The position numbers and the translations under genes are program-made. The notes beneath the pieces are model-generated. The model saw nothing but the letters and a program-made list of their open reading frames with translations. It did not search any database and was not told the origin of the DNA. From Alcaligenaceae bacterium (lineage in GTDB: Bacteria > Pseudomonadota > Gammaproteobacteria > Burkholderiales > Burkholderiaceae_B), in assembly GCA_013416455.1 (NCBI GenBank), contig JACCES010000006.1, positions 248,001 through 312,000 of the forward strand: a stretch of DNA of 64,000 nt, written 5' to 3'. Every line of letters starts with the position of its first letter. The first letter of the stretch is position 1. Of this stretch, positions 51,285-59,801 are shown piece after piece.

Positions 51285-52115
51285 TCAGGAAAATGGGTCA
51301 ATCATAGCAACGGGGGGCGAAGCACTGCCAGCCGGAAGAACCGGCGGCGCCACCCGGAAGCAGGACAGGAAGCGCCGCAAGGCCTGCGTATTGCCCTCGT
51401 GGCGGCAGGCGCCCGCCGCTTGCGCTGCTTCGAGCGGACGCCCGGCGTACGCGAGCTGCAGAACGGTGACGGGTTCGGCGTACAGCGTTGCCGCCGCCCA
51501 GCCCCCGGCTTCGGCCGGATGGCAGGGGGGATCGCCTCGGGCCACGGCCAGCCGCTCCTGTCCGATCGCCACATGATAGGCATGGCGATGCATGACGAGG
51601 GTGATGCGGCAGGCCAGGCCTTGCGCAAGATCGGGGTCGAACATTGCCTTGAAGGACAGGGCCATGGCGTCCGCCGTCAAGGCCTGGCCGCGTTCAAAGC
51701 CGGGCGAGCGCACCCCCCACTTGAGAAGCTCCAGAATGACGGTCTCCAGCTGTGCGCCCCAGGGGGTCAGCGCATAGACGCGGCAGGCGGCGGGCGGCTG
51801 CAGGCTGCGGCGCTGCAGGACGCCGGCGGCTTCGAGGTCGCCCAGCCTTTGCGTGAGTACGTTGGGGCTGATGCCGCACAGGGTTTGACGCAGATCGGAA
51901 AACCGCCGGGGGCCCAGCAGCAGTTCGCGAACGACGAGCAGGGCCCAGCGCTCGCCGATGAGGTCGAGCGCATGGGCGGCCGCACAGCCGTCGTCGTAGC
52001 GGCGCCGGCCGCGCACGCCGGCGGACGACCGCGGCGGCCGCCGGGCGGGGCTGCCTGTATCCGGCCCGGGCGGCTGATCGACGGAAGAAGGATTTGCATC
52101 CGGTATCGTGCTCAT
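51285..52115 (-). CDS. HxlR-family transcriptional regulator with C-terminal domain
   Basis: 276 residues. After a Pro/Arg-rich N-terminus of about 38 residues comes an HxlR winged-helix domain (LDLIGERWALLVVRELLLG, GISPNVLTQRLGDLEAAGVL, YALTPWGAQLETVI), then ~130 residues of a second domain typical of longer HxlR proteins. It lacks the usual N-terminal Cys redox sensor of HypR-type members. Divergently transcribed from the SnoaL-glyoxalase gene across a 146-bp AT-rich gap with operator-like repeats, so it probably regulates that gene and itself. Confidence 0.88.
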   Translation of the reverse strand: MSTIPDANPSSVDQPPGPDTGSPARRPPRSSAGVRGRRRYDDGCAAAHALDLIGERWALLVVRELLLGPRRFSDLRQTLCGISPNVLTQRLGDLEAAGVLQRRSLQPPAACRVYALTPWGAQLETVILELLKWGVRSPGFERGQALTADAMALSFKAMFDPDLAQGLACRITLVMHRHAYHVAIGQERLAVARGDPPCHPAEAGGWAAATLYAEPVTVLQLAYAGRPLEAAQAAGACRHEGNTQALRRFLSCFRVAPPVLPAGSASPPVAMIDPFS

Positions 52116-52133
52116 GCATTTCAGTATAGATCA

Positions 52134-52175
52134 TTAGTTCTGAAATACACTTTGTTAGTATTAATTTAGGACTAA
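52134..52175. promoter_or_regulatory. AT-rich divergent promoter with TTAGT/ACTAA inverted repeats
   Basis: TTAGTTCT at 52134, TTAGT at 52155 and ACTAA at 52171 form inverted pairs (TTAGT-N11-ACTAA, and TTAGT...AGGACTAA). Such spaced half-sites between an HxlR gene and its divergent neighbour are likely operators and promoters. Confidence 0.55.
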
Positions 52176-52261
52176 AGAATGATAAATTGACTCTGCCGGA
52201 ACGCCTGCCGCCATCGCTCCTCCTCTTCCTGGCGGCACTTTTCCCCGGCCAGGAGACCCGC

Positions 52262-53191
52262 ATGGATACAAGTACGAGTGGCGGTGCCGCGCAATCGGCC
52301 ATCGCACAGCTGTATGAAGGCTGGCTGGACGCCGCGCGCCGCCAGGATCTCGATGCCATCATGTCGTTCTACACCGACGATGTGCTGGCTTTCGATGCCG
52401 TTCTCGCTCTTCAGTTCAGGGGCCGGGAAGCCTATCGCAGGCACTGGCAGGCCTGCATGGAGTTCTGCCCCATGGGCGACAAGGAGTCCGTGTTCGAGAT
52501 GCATGAGCTGGTAGTGCAGTCGGAAGGCGATATCGCGTTCGCGCATGCCCTGATGCGTTGCGGATACAAGGAGGGCGAGCATATCGAGGCTTCATGGATG
52601 CGCATGACGGCCGGCCTGAAGCGGCGGGGCGGCGAGTGGAAGATCGCCCATGAACATTTTTCAGCGCCTTTCGAGATGCCGTCGGCAAAGGCGATGTTCC
52701 ACCTCACCCCCGATGATGACGGCAAGCGCGTGCGGCCCATCCCAGCCGGCATGTCGACGGTATCGCCGCATATCGTCTGCGCGGACGCCGGGGCCGCCAT
52801 CGATTTCTACAAGAAGGCCTTCAATGCCATGGAAATGCCGCACGGGCGGCTGGAACTGGACGGCAATTTCCTGCACGGCGAAATCGTCATCGGCGATTCC
52901 GTGGTGATGATCGGCCAGGAGGACGAGCGTTGCGGGAATGCCAGTCCGCATACCCTGAAAGGCACCGCCGTCACCCTGCATCTGTATGTGCCCGACGTGG
53001 ACCAGGCATTCCGGCGGGCGGTCGAAGCCGGGGCCAGGGAGATCATGCCGGTGAGCGACATGTTCTGGGGCGACCGCTACGGGGTCGTGGAAGACCCCTA
53101 CGGCCATCGCTGGTCTCTGGCCACCCACGTCAGGGATGTGGCGCCGGAGGACATTCTGCGGGCCGCCCGGGAGTTCTGCTCGGGTTCATAG
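52262..53191 (+). CDS. SnoaL-like / glyoxalase (PhnB-like) two-domain protein
   Basis: 309 residues. Domain 1 (about 10-135) is an NTF2/SnoaL-like cone: YEGWLDAARRQDLDAIMSFY and WKIAHEHFSAPFEMP. Domain 2 (about 165-300) is a VOC/glyoxalase fold of the PhnB type: ISP-like SPHIVCADAGAAIDFYKKAF, GEIVIGDSVVMIG, and WGDRYGVVEDPYGHRWSL. Each family is normally stand-alone. The fusion suggests a cofactor-free hydrolase or isomerase paired with a metal enzyme for some small molecule; function unknown. AGGAGA lies 7 bp before the ATG. Likely controlled by the divergent HxlR regulator. Confidence 0.83.
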   Translation: MDTSTSGGAAQSAIAQLYEGWLDAARRQDLDAIMSFYTDDVLAFDAVLALQFRGREAYRRHWQACMEFCPMGDKESVFEMHELVVQSEGDIAFAHALMRCGYKEGEHIEASWMRMTAGLKRRGGEWKIAHEHFSAPFEMPSAKAMFHLTPDDDGKRVRPIPAGMSTVSPHIVCADAGAAIDFYKKAFNAMEMPHGRLELDGNFLHGEIVIGDSVVMIGQEDERCGNASPHTLKGTAVTLHLYVPDVDQAFRRAVEAGAREIMPVSDMFWGDRYGVVEDPYGHRWSLATHVRDVAPEDILRAAREFCSGS

Positions 53192-53221
53192 GTGTCGCGC
53201 CGGCAGAAGGCGGAAATTGTG

Positions 53222-54934
53222 CTATGTGCTCGAGGCCGGCAGCGCATGCTCGACCACCAGCTGGACTGAAATGCGCCCGTTCCATTCATTGCGGTCCAGC
53301 CGATAGGCCAGTTCCGCATGTTCCGGCAGCGTTTCCGCATGGTTGAACCAGATGGCATCGAAGCGCTGCGCGCCGCGTTGCAGGAACAGTTTCAGATGCT
53401 TGCCCTTGAGCAGGCGCTGATGCAGCACCTGGAAGTTGTCCCTGAATACCGGCGCGGGGAAGCCCGCCCCCCACACCTGTTCCTGCAGCAGCCCGGCCAC
53501 TTCGATGGTGGCGAAATGAGGCTCCAGCGAACCGTCTGTTTCGATCAGGGGTTCGAAACGGTCGGCGCCCGACAGTTCGCGCACGGCGGCGTCGAAGCCG
53601 TCCACAAAACTGGGATAGGCGGCTTCCGTCAGTGTCAGGCCGGCCGCCATGGCGTGGCCGCCGAATTTCAGAATGATGCCGGGCTGGCGTTTGGAAACCA
53701 GATCCAGCACGTCGCGCAGATGGACTTCCGGCACCGAGCGGCCCGATCCCCGCAGCGTGCCGTCTTCGCAGCGCGCGAACGCCAGCGCGGGGCGCCAATA
53801 GGTTTCCCGCAGGCGCGAAGCCACCAGGCCCACCACGCCCTGATGCCAGTCGGGGTGGTAGACGCAAACGCTGGCATCGCGGGCCGGCGTATCGTGCGCA
53901 AGCGCATTGACGGCTTCTTCGCGCATGGCCAGTTCGATGTGGCGGCGCTCCTGGTTGATGGCATCGAGCTGCTGCGCCAGCGCCTGGGCCTGCGCGGGGT
54001 CATCGGTCAGCAGGCAATGTATGCCCAGGCTCATGTCGGCCAGGCGGCCCGCCGCATTGATGCGCGGGCCCAGGGCGAAGCCCAGGTCGAAGGCGGTGGC
54101 CTGGCGCGGGTCGCGGCCGGCCACGGCAAAAAGGGCACGCACACCGGCCTGCATGCGGCCCTTGCGCATGCGCTGCAGGCCCTGCGTCACCAGCAGCCGG
54201 TTGTTGGCGTCCAGGCGCACGACGTCGGCCACTGTGCCCAGCGCCACCAGATCGGCCAGGTCGTCCAGGCGCGGGCCGTCGTCCGCAAAGGCGCCGCGGC
54301 GCCGCAATTTGGCCCGCAGCGCCAGCATCAGGTAGAAAATGACGCCGACGCCGGCCAGATGCTTGGAAGGAAAGCCGCAGTCCGGCTGGTTGGGGTTGAC
54401 GATGGCCAGCGCCCTGGGCAGCGTATCGCCGGGCAGGTGATGGTCGGTGATGATGACGTCCATGCCGGCCTGGCGGGCGGCTTCCACGCCGTCGACACTG
54501 GCAATGCCGTTGTCCACGGTAACCAGGAGATCGGGCTTGCCCGCATGATGCGCCACGGCCAGCCCGACCACGGCGGGCGACAGGCCGTAGCCCGTGGCGA
54601 AGCGGTCCGGCACCAGGAAGTCCACCACCGCCCCCATGCGGCGCAGGGCGCGCAGGGCAACGGCGCAGGCGGTCGCGCCGTCGCAGTCGTAATCGGCCAC
54701 CACCAGCATGCGGCGCCTGGCCGCAATGGCGTCCGCCAATAGCGCCGCGGCCCTTTCTGCGTGCGTCAGGCGCAGCGGCGGGATCATGGCGGACCAGGTC
54801 GGCTGCGCCTGGGCGGGATCTTCCATCCCCCGCGCCGACCAGAGCCGCGCCAGCAGCGGGTGAATGCCCGCGTTGCGCAAGAATTCCTGGATGGCCGCGT
54901 TAGCTTGGCGGGTAGTCAGTCGTGGCCGCTGCAC
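53222..54934 (-). CDS. recJ: Single-stranded-DNA 5'-3' exonuclease RecJ
   Basis: DHH-family nuclease of recombination and mismatch repair. 570 residues (E. coli 577). Motifs ADYDCDGATACAVAL (motif I), NGIASVDG, TDHHLPGDTLP (the DHH), GPRINAAGRLAD, and C-terminal GGHAMAAGLTL with the OB-like tail. GTG at 54934 is preceded by GGAGG; a TTG four codons upstream is the alternative. The 5' end overlaps the upstream gene by 19 bp. Confidence 0.94.
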   Translation of the reverse strand: MQRPRLTTRQANAAIQEFLRNAGIHPLLARLWSARGMEDPAQAQPTWSAMIPPLRLTHAERAAALLADAIAARRRMLVVADYDCDGATACAVALRALRRMGAVVDFLVPDRFATGYGLSPAVVGLAVAHHAGKPDLLVTVDNGIASVDGVEAARQAGMDVIITDHHLPGDTLPRALAIVNPNQPDCGFPSKHLAGVGVIFYLMLALRAKLRRRGAFADDGPRLDDLADLVALGTVADVVRLDANNRLLVTQGLQRMRKGRMQAGVRALFAVAGRDPRQATAFDLGFALGPRINAAGRLADMSLGIHCLLTDDPAQAQALAQQLDAINQERRHIELAMREEAVNALAHDTPARDASVCVYHPDWHQGVVGLVASRLRETYWRPALAFARCEDGTLRGSGRSVPEVHLRDVLDLVSKRQPGIILKFGGHAMAAGLTLTEAAYPSFVDGFDAAVRELSGADRFEPLIETDGSLEPHFATIEVAGLLQEQVWGAGFPAPVFRDNFQVLHQRLLKGKHLKLFLQRGAQRFDAIWFNHAETLPEHAELAYRLDRNEWNGRISVQLVVEHALPASST

Positions 54935-55866
54935 CAGCGCCTCCAATCTTGTTTGCGGGGGGCCAGCAGCCTGGCAAGAAACCCCTTGCGGCCGGGAGAC
55001 AGTTCGACGATGCGGTCGCGGCCGGTCAGGACCAGCCGCGGCATGTCCGGCAGCGCGGCGAATTCTTCGTGTTCGAGCCGTTCAAGTTCCTGCAGCCAGC
55101 TGCCCCAATCCTGGACGAGGGCGGGGCCCTGCAGGCCGCGCAGCACACGGGGAGGCTCGCCGTTTCCGGCGGCGTCGGGCGTTCCGAGCTGCGAGGGGCG
55201 GGCTCCGCCATACAGCCACAGGCTGTTCACCGGGCGCAGGCCGCGCGCCTCGCGCGCCTGATTGACGGGATGGTCGAACCACAGCATCTGCAATTCATTG
55301 ACCAGCCGCCGCCAGGGGCGGCCTTCGGCATCCTGGGTCCACCAGTCGTTCACGGAAGTGATGCTCACCAGCGCGGGGCTGGCACAGGCGGGCCGGTATT
55401 CCGGGGGCGGCCCGACACGCCAATGTGTGGTGTCGAAGGGAGTAATGGCGAAACCGGAATCGGCGAGGAAGTCCCCGGCGGCTTCGAGCAGCAGCGCGCT
55501 TTCTTCCGGGGTGATGGCCAGCTCGCTTGCCGGGATCAGCGCCGCGCCATCGCGTGCCGGAGCCACATGGACCAGCTGGGCGAGCCAGAGCGGTTCGCCG
55601 AGTTCGGATGCGGCGCCCGTTTCGCGGGCGAGCAGGGCGGCCAGGCCCGCCGAGGCCCGCTGCCCGGCCCGGGCTTCGAAGCCGTGGTGCCGCAGCAGCC
55701 AGTATTCATAAGGGGTGCAGAAGGTTTCCGCCGGATCGGCGGAAGTTACGGCTGCCTGGGCGCGCCCCAGCCACCCGGTGAACCGGGGGGCGGATTTTTC
55801 CATGTGGGAGGCGAGCTCGGAGGCGATTGCCGCATCGGGCAGCGCGCCAGGTAGTACGATCTGCAT
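54916..55866 (-). CDS. Uncharacterised alkaline-phosphatase-fold / phosphoglycerate-mutase-like protein
   Basis: 316 residues from ATG (MQIVLPGALPDAAIASELA). It resembles the conserved betaproteobacterial proteins found next to recJ and variously named 'RpfE-type regulatory protein' or 'phosphoglycerate mutase'. Visible segments include NELQMLWFDHPVNQAREARG and RPVNSLWLYGGA. No metal-binding set typical of true iPGMs is complete by eye, so catalysis is doubtful. It overlaps recJ by 19 bp and faces away from lolC 42 bp upstream. Confidence 0.7.
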   Translation of the reverse strand: MQIVLPGALPDAAIASELASHMEKSAPRFTGWLGRAQAAVTSADPAETFCTPYEYWLLRHHGFEARAGQRASAGLAALLARETGAASELGEPLWLAQLVHVAPARDGAALIPASELAITPEESALLLEAAGDFLADSGFAITPFDTTHWRVGPPPEYRPACASPALVSITSVNDWWTQDAEGRPWRRLVNELQMLWFDHPVNQAREARGLRPVNSLWLYGGARPSQLGTPDAAGNGEPPRVLRGLQGPALVQDWGSWLQELERLEHEEFAALPDMPRLVLTGRDRIVELSPGRKGFLARLLAPRKQDWRRWCSGHD

Positions 55867-55908
55867 TCCACGGATTGTAGTGTTTATTGATCGAGGTGGC
55901 TTCACACC

Positions 55909-57180
55909 ATGCCTTATGAGTTCTGGATAGGGGCGCGCTATGCGGGCCTGGCGCCTTCACGCCGGCGGGGCCGTTCGGGCGACCGTTTCGTTTCCTTCAT
56001 CGCCGCCAGTTCGATGGCGGGGATCGCGCTGGGCGTGGCGGCGCTCATCATCGTTCTGTCGGTGATGAACGGCTTTCAGGTGCAGGTTCGCGACCGCATG
56101 CTGTCGGTGCTGCCGCATATCGAAGTCTACGCGCCCGGGGTGCCGCATGAAGAAATGCTCGGGGCCTGGAAAGGCCTGGCGGATCAAGCCTTCAAGGATC
56201 CCGCCGTGCGGGGCGCCGCGCCGTTCGTGGCGGCGCAGGGCATGATCGCCCGCGGCCAGGCGCTGCAGGGCGTGCAGTTGCGCGGCATCGACCCCACACT
56301 GGAAGACCAGGTGTCGCAGCTATCGGGGCAGTTCGTGGCGGGGGGCATGGATACGCTCACGGCGGGCGGTTTCGGCATTGCCCTGGGCATGCAGCTGGCG
56401 CAGGCCCTGGGCGTGGGCCAGGGCGACACGGTCATGGTGCTGGCCCCGCAGGGTTCGATCTCGCCGGCGGGATTCACGCCGCGCATGCGCCAGTTCACGG
56501 TCACCGGCGTGTTTTCCACCGGCTATTATGAATATGACGCGACGCTGGCCTTCATGCACGTGGATGACGCCGCGCGGGTATTCCGCGATAGCGGCAACAG
56601 CGGCGTGCGCCTGCGGATCGCCGACATGCAGGCGGCGCCCCAGGTTGCGCGGCGGCTGCAGGCCATGCTGCCAGGGGGGCTGTATGCGCAGGACTGGACG
56701 CAGAACAACCGCACCTGGTTTGCCGCCGTGCAGACCGAAAAGCGCATGATGTTCATCATCCTGACCTTGATCGTCGCAGTGGCGGCCTTCAATCTGCTTT
56801 CCTCCCTGGTCATGGCGGTCAAGGACAAGCGTTCCGACATCGCCATTCTGCGCAGCATCGGCGCCACGCCGCGCGAGGTGGCCCGCGTCTTCCTGGTGCA
56901 GGGCGCGCTCATCGGGGTGGTCGGGACCGCGCTGGGTGTCGGCCTGGGCTGTCTCGTCGCCTTCAACGTCGACGTCATCGTCCCTTTCATCGAACGTATG
57001 CTGAACATCGAATTCCTGCCGCAGCAAATCTATTTCATCAGTGAATTGCCTTCCGAACCGGAGGCGAAGGACATCATCGTGGTGGCGCTTACTTCCCTCG
57101 TGCTGTCATTGCTGGCCACGCTCTACCCGAGCTGGCGGGCTTCCAGCTTGCAACCCGCACAGGTGCTGCGTCATGACTGA
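55909..57180 (+). CDS. lolC: Lipoprotein-releasing system transmembrane protein LolC/E
   Basis: Inner-membrane part of the Lol ABC machine that releases outer-membrane lipoproteins to LolA. 423 residues. TM1 at about 27-50 (AASSMAGIALGVAALIIVLSV), a large periplasmic domain to ~270, then three TM segments with the MacB/FtsX-like core (DIAILRSIGATPREVARVFL) and C-terminal PSWRASSLQPAQVLR. One LolC/E-type gene is present next to lolD, as in other Bordetella-type genomes. GAGGTGG precedes the ATG; the stop overlaps lolD by 8 bp. Confidence 0.93.
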   Translation: MPYEFWIGARYAGLAPSRRRGRSGDRFVSFIAASSMAGIALGVAALIIVLSVMNGFQVQVRDRMLSVLPHIEVYAPGVPHEEMLGAWKGLADQAFKDPAVRGAAPFVAAQGMIARGQALQGVQLRGIDPTLEDQVSQLSGQFVAGGMDTLTAGGFGIALGMQLAQALGVGQGDTVMVLAPQGSISPAGFTPRMRQFTVTGVFSTGYYEYDATLAFMHVDDAARVFRDSGNSGVRLRIADMQAAPQVARRLQAMLPGGLYAQDWTQNNRTWFAAVQTEKRMMFIILTLIVAVAAFNLLSSLVMAVKDKRSDIAILRSIGATPREVARVFLVQGALIGVVGTALGVGLGCLVAFNVDVIVPFIERMLNIEFLPQQIYFISELPSEPEAKDIIVVALTSLVLSLLATLYPSWRASSLQPAQVLRHD

Positions 57181-57874
57181 TGTGCTGCGCGCGGTCAACC
57201 TGGTCAAGCGGTACACCGAGGGCGGGGCCACAGTCGAGGTCCTGCGCGACGTCAGCCTGCATATCGGCGCTGGTGAAATGGTGGCCATCGTCGGCGCTTC
57301 GGGTTCCGGCAAGAGCACGCTGCTGCATCTGCTGGGGCTGCTGGATGCGCCCACTTCGGGCCATGTCGAAGTCGATGGCGAACGGGTGGATGGCCTGGGC
57401 GAAAGCGCCCGCAGCCGCTTGCGCAACCGGCGACTCGGCTTTGTCTACCAGTTCCATCACCTGCTGCCGGAGTTCTCGGCGGTCGACAACGTCGCCATGC
57501 CGCTGATCGTGCGGCGGGAAAAGCGCAATGCGGCACGCGCGCAGGCTCGCGAGATCCTGGCCCAGGTCGGGCTGGACCATCGCATGGACCACTATCCCGG
57601 GCAGCTGTCCGGCGGTGAACGGCAGCGGGTGGCGCTGGCGCGAGCCCTGGTGGCCAAGCCCGCCTGCGTGCTGGCGGATGAACCCACCGGCAACCTGGAC
57701 CGCTACACCGCCGAAAGCATGTTCGAACTGCTGCTGAGGGTGAACAGGGAGTTCGGCACGGCCCTTGCCATCGTCACGCACGACCCGGCGCTGGCCGGGC
57801 TGGCGCACCGGCGGCTTTACATTGAAAAGGGCAGGCTCGCCGATACGGAAACCGCCGCGGATCGGGATGAATGA
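57173..57874 (+). CDS. lolD: Lipoprotein-releasing system ATPase LolD
   Basis: 233-residue ABC ATPase powering LolCE. Walker A GASGSGKSTLLHLLG, Q-loop YQFHHLLPEFSA with the LolD-specific FHHLLPEF sequence, signature LSGGERQR, Walker B VLADEPTGNLD, H-loop VTHDP. The ATG overlaps lolC by 8 bp. Confidence 0.95.
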   Translation: MTDVLRAVNLVKRYTEGGATVEVLRDVSLHIGAGEMVAIVGASGSGKSTLLHLLGLLDAPTSGHVEVDGERVDGLGESARSRLRNRRLGFVYQFHHLLPEFSAVDNVAMPLIVRREKRNAARAQAREILAQVGLDHRMDHYPGQLSGGERQRVALARALVAKPACVLADEPTGNLDRYTAESMFELLLRVNREFGTALAIVTHDPALAGLAHRRLYIEKGRLADTETAADRDE

Positions 57875-57903
57875 GCCGGGCCACGAATCAGTGGAGGTAG
57901 GAT

Positions 57904-58710
57904 GTGCTGATCGATACACATTGCCACCTGGATGCGGTGGAGTTTTCGGCTGACCGCGATGCCGTCATCAAGCGTGCGGGGCGCGAAGGGGTGGGCGCCA
58001 TCGTCATACCGGCCGTGGACCGCGCCAATTTCGATGCGGTGGAAGCGCTGGCGCAGCGGTTCACGGGGGGATACTACGCCCTGGGCATCCATCCGATCGC
58101 CGTGCCCGACGCCCAGGAAGAAGACCTGGAAATCCTCGGGCAACGCCTGGAGGCGGCGCTGGCGGACGAGCGCTTCGTCGGGGTGGGGGAAATCGGCCTG
58201 GATTTTTTCCTGCCCGCGCTCAAACAGCCGGCCATGCGCGAAAAACAGGAGCTTTTCTTCGAGACCCAGCTGGAACTGGCACAAGGGCTCGGGCTGCCGG
58301 TCATCATGCACGTGCGCCGTTCACAGGATGACATTCTCAAGCATGTGCGCCGCCTGCCCGGGATGGCGGGCATTGCCCATGCCTTCAATGGCAGCTTCCA
58401 GCAGGCCGGCCAGTTCATCGACCTGGGCTTTGCATTGGGCTTCGGCGGCGCCATGACGTTCGAACGCGCCCTGCAGATCCGGCGCCTGGCCAGCCGCCTG
58501 CCGCTCGATGCCCTGGTGCTGGAAACCGATGCGCCGGACATTCCGCCCGCCTGGCTCAGCCGGCCGGGCGAAGCGCCGCCGCGCAATGAACCGGCGCAGG
58601 TGGCCCGCATCGGCCACGAGCTTGCCCGGCTGCGGGGCCTGGCCTACGAGGCCGTGGTGGAAGCCACCGGCAACAACGCCCGCAGGGCCTTGCCGCGCCT
58701 GTCGGCGTAA
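57904..58710 (+). CDS. tatD: TatD-family metal-dependent deoxyribonuclease
   Basis: 268-residue TIM-barrel hydrolase of the TatD/YcfH family. Metal residues: DTHCHLD at residues 4-10, EIGLDFF (Glu), HVRRS, AHAFNGS, and ETDAPD. A GTG start is used, with GGAGGTAG ideally spaced; no ATG is available nearby. It follows lolC-lolD as in related genomes. Immediately after it a REP-like repeat begins. Confidence 0.9.
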   Translation: MLIDTHCHLDAVEFSADRDAVIKRAGREGVGAIVIPAVDRANFDAVEALAQRFTGGYYALGIHPIAVPDAQEEDLEILGQRLEAALADERFVGVGEIGLDFFLPALKQPAMREKQELFFETQLELAQGLGLPVIMHVRRSQDDILKHVRRLPGMAGIAHAFNGSFQQAGQFIDLGFALGFGGAMTFERALQIRRLASRLPLDALVLETDAPDIPPAWLSRPGEAPPRNEPAQVARIGHELARLRGLAYEAVVEATGNNARRALPRLSA

Positions 58711-58750
58711 GGGAAAAGGGGGGCAGACCACGATTTCGCGGGAAAAGGGG
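58711..58750 (+). repeat. REP-like GGGG-CAGACCACGAT repeat R1
   Basis: GGGAAAAGGGGGGCAGACCA continues CGATTTCGCGGGAAAAGG. The core GACAGACCACGAT-type sequence recurs at 59149-59189 and, as an inverted pair, at 62605-62669. It starts directly after the tatD stop and resembles repeats associated with REP-type tyrosine transposases (RAYT); none is encoded here. Confidence 0.6.
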
Positions 58751-58764
58751 CCGGCGGGACCCGG

Positions 58765-59106
58765 TCAGATTTTCTTCACGAATTCGGATTTCAGGCTCAT
58801 GGAGCCGAAGCCGTCGATCTTGCAGTCGATATCGTGATCGCCGTCGACCAGACGGATATTCTTCACCTTGGTCCCCATTTTGACGACACCGCTGGAGCCC
58901 TTCAGCTTCAGGTCCTTGATGACCGTAACCGTATCGCCATCCCGCAGCATGTTTCCGGCTGAATCGCGATACACTTTTCCGTCCGCTCCCGTCGTGTCCG
59001 TGTCGTTTCCCGACCATTCATGCGCGCATTGTGGGCAGACATAAAAATTCCGATCTTCATAGGTGTAATCGGCATCGCATTGGGGGCAAGGGGGCAGGGC
59101 ACTCAT
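58765..59106 (-). CDS. yjdM: PhnA/YjdM-family zinc-ribbon protein
   Basis: 113-residue protein. An N-terminal zinc ribbon with two CXXC knuckles ([11 protein letters not shown] and [10 protein letters not shown]) is followed by a PhnA domain ([42 protein letters not shown]). E. coli PhnA/YjdM (111 aa) is nearly the same length; its role remains unclear despite the phosphonate-related name. It sits alone between repeats R1 and R2, on the opposite strand to tatD, as a likely insertion. ATG chosen at [10 protein letters not shown]. Confidence 0.9.
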   Translation of the reverse strand: MSALPPCPQCDADYTYEDRNFYVCPQCAHEWSGNDTDTTGADGKVYRDSAGNMLRDGDTVTVIKDLKLKGSSGVVKMGTKVKNIRLVDGDHDIDCKIDGFGSMSLKSEFVKKI

Positions 59107-59148
59107 GGTTCTCTGGAAAGGGAAAAGATTCGTTGATAGTGTACCGGC

Positions 59149-59189
59149 GAAAAAGAAAAAGAGGGACAGACCACGATCCCGCATTTTCC
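59149..59189 (+). repeat. REP-like repeat R2
   Basis: Purine-rich GAAAAAGAAAAAGAGGGACA followed by GACCACGATCCCGC. It shares the GGGACAGACCACGAT core with R1 and R3. It lies between phnA and the aadA remnant and may have replaced the latter's original 5' region. Confidence 0.6.
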
Positions 59190-59201
59190 ATTGAGTCTCA
59201 G

Positions 59202-59795
59202 GTGGCCCGGGCGCGCGCCATACTTGAACGGCATCTGGCGCAGAACATTGCGGCGATTCACTTGTTCGGCTCGGCGGTTGATGGAGGGCTCCGGCCCTAT
59301 AGCGATATCGACCTGCTTGTGACGGTGAATGAGCCCCTCGGCGCGGCGGTGAGACGCAAGCTGATGCGGGAGCTTCTGGCCGTCTCGGCTCCCCCGGGTG
59401 TCTCCGCCTCGCTACGTGCGCTCGAGGTCACTGTGCTGTCACTTCCGGACCTTGTGCCTTGGCGCTATCCCGCAAGGCGGGAGCTGCAATTCGGCGAGTG
59501 GCTGCGCGAAGAGATTCTTGCGGGCGTTTTCGAAGAGCCTGCGGCCGACCCTGACCTGGCGATCCTTATTGCGCAAGCCCGCATGCACAATATCGCCATC
59601 GTGGGCCCCGCCGCGCAAGTCCTGTTTGGCCCGATACCCAGGGCCGACCTCGAACGCGCGCTTCTGGATACTGTTGCGCAATGGAACACGCCTGAAGACT
59701 GGGCGGGCGATGAACGAAATATTGTGCTCGCTCTTGCCCGCGGCTGGTACACCGCCGTTACCGGCGGCATCACGTCGAAGGACGCGGCAGCCGCT
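59202..59795 (+). pseudogene. AadA-like aminoglycoside nucleotidyltransferase, 3'-truncated
   Basis: The plus frame carries the ANT(3'')/AadA N-terminal half: [20 protein letters not shown] (nucleotidyltransferase GS and DXD motif), RALEVT (catalytic Glu), RRELQFGEWLREEILAG, DWAGDERNIVLALARGWYT, ITSKDAAA. Similarity stops there, about 80 residues short of the full ~260; the rest of the C-terminal helical domain is absent. The frame stays open and reads antisense into entA to 60278. The 5' start is also unclear (GTG at 59202, next to R2). Probably inactive; no resistance should be inferred. Confidence 0.75.
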
Positions 59796-59801
59796 CCGGC
59801 T

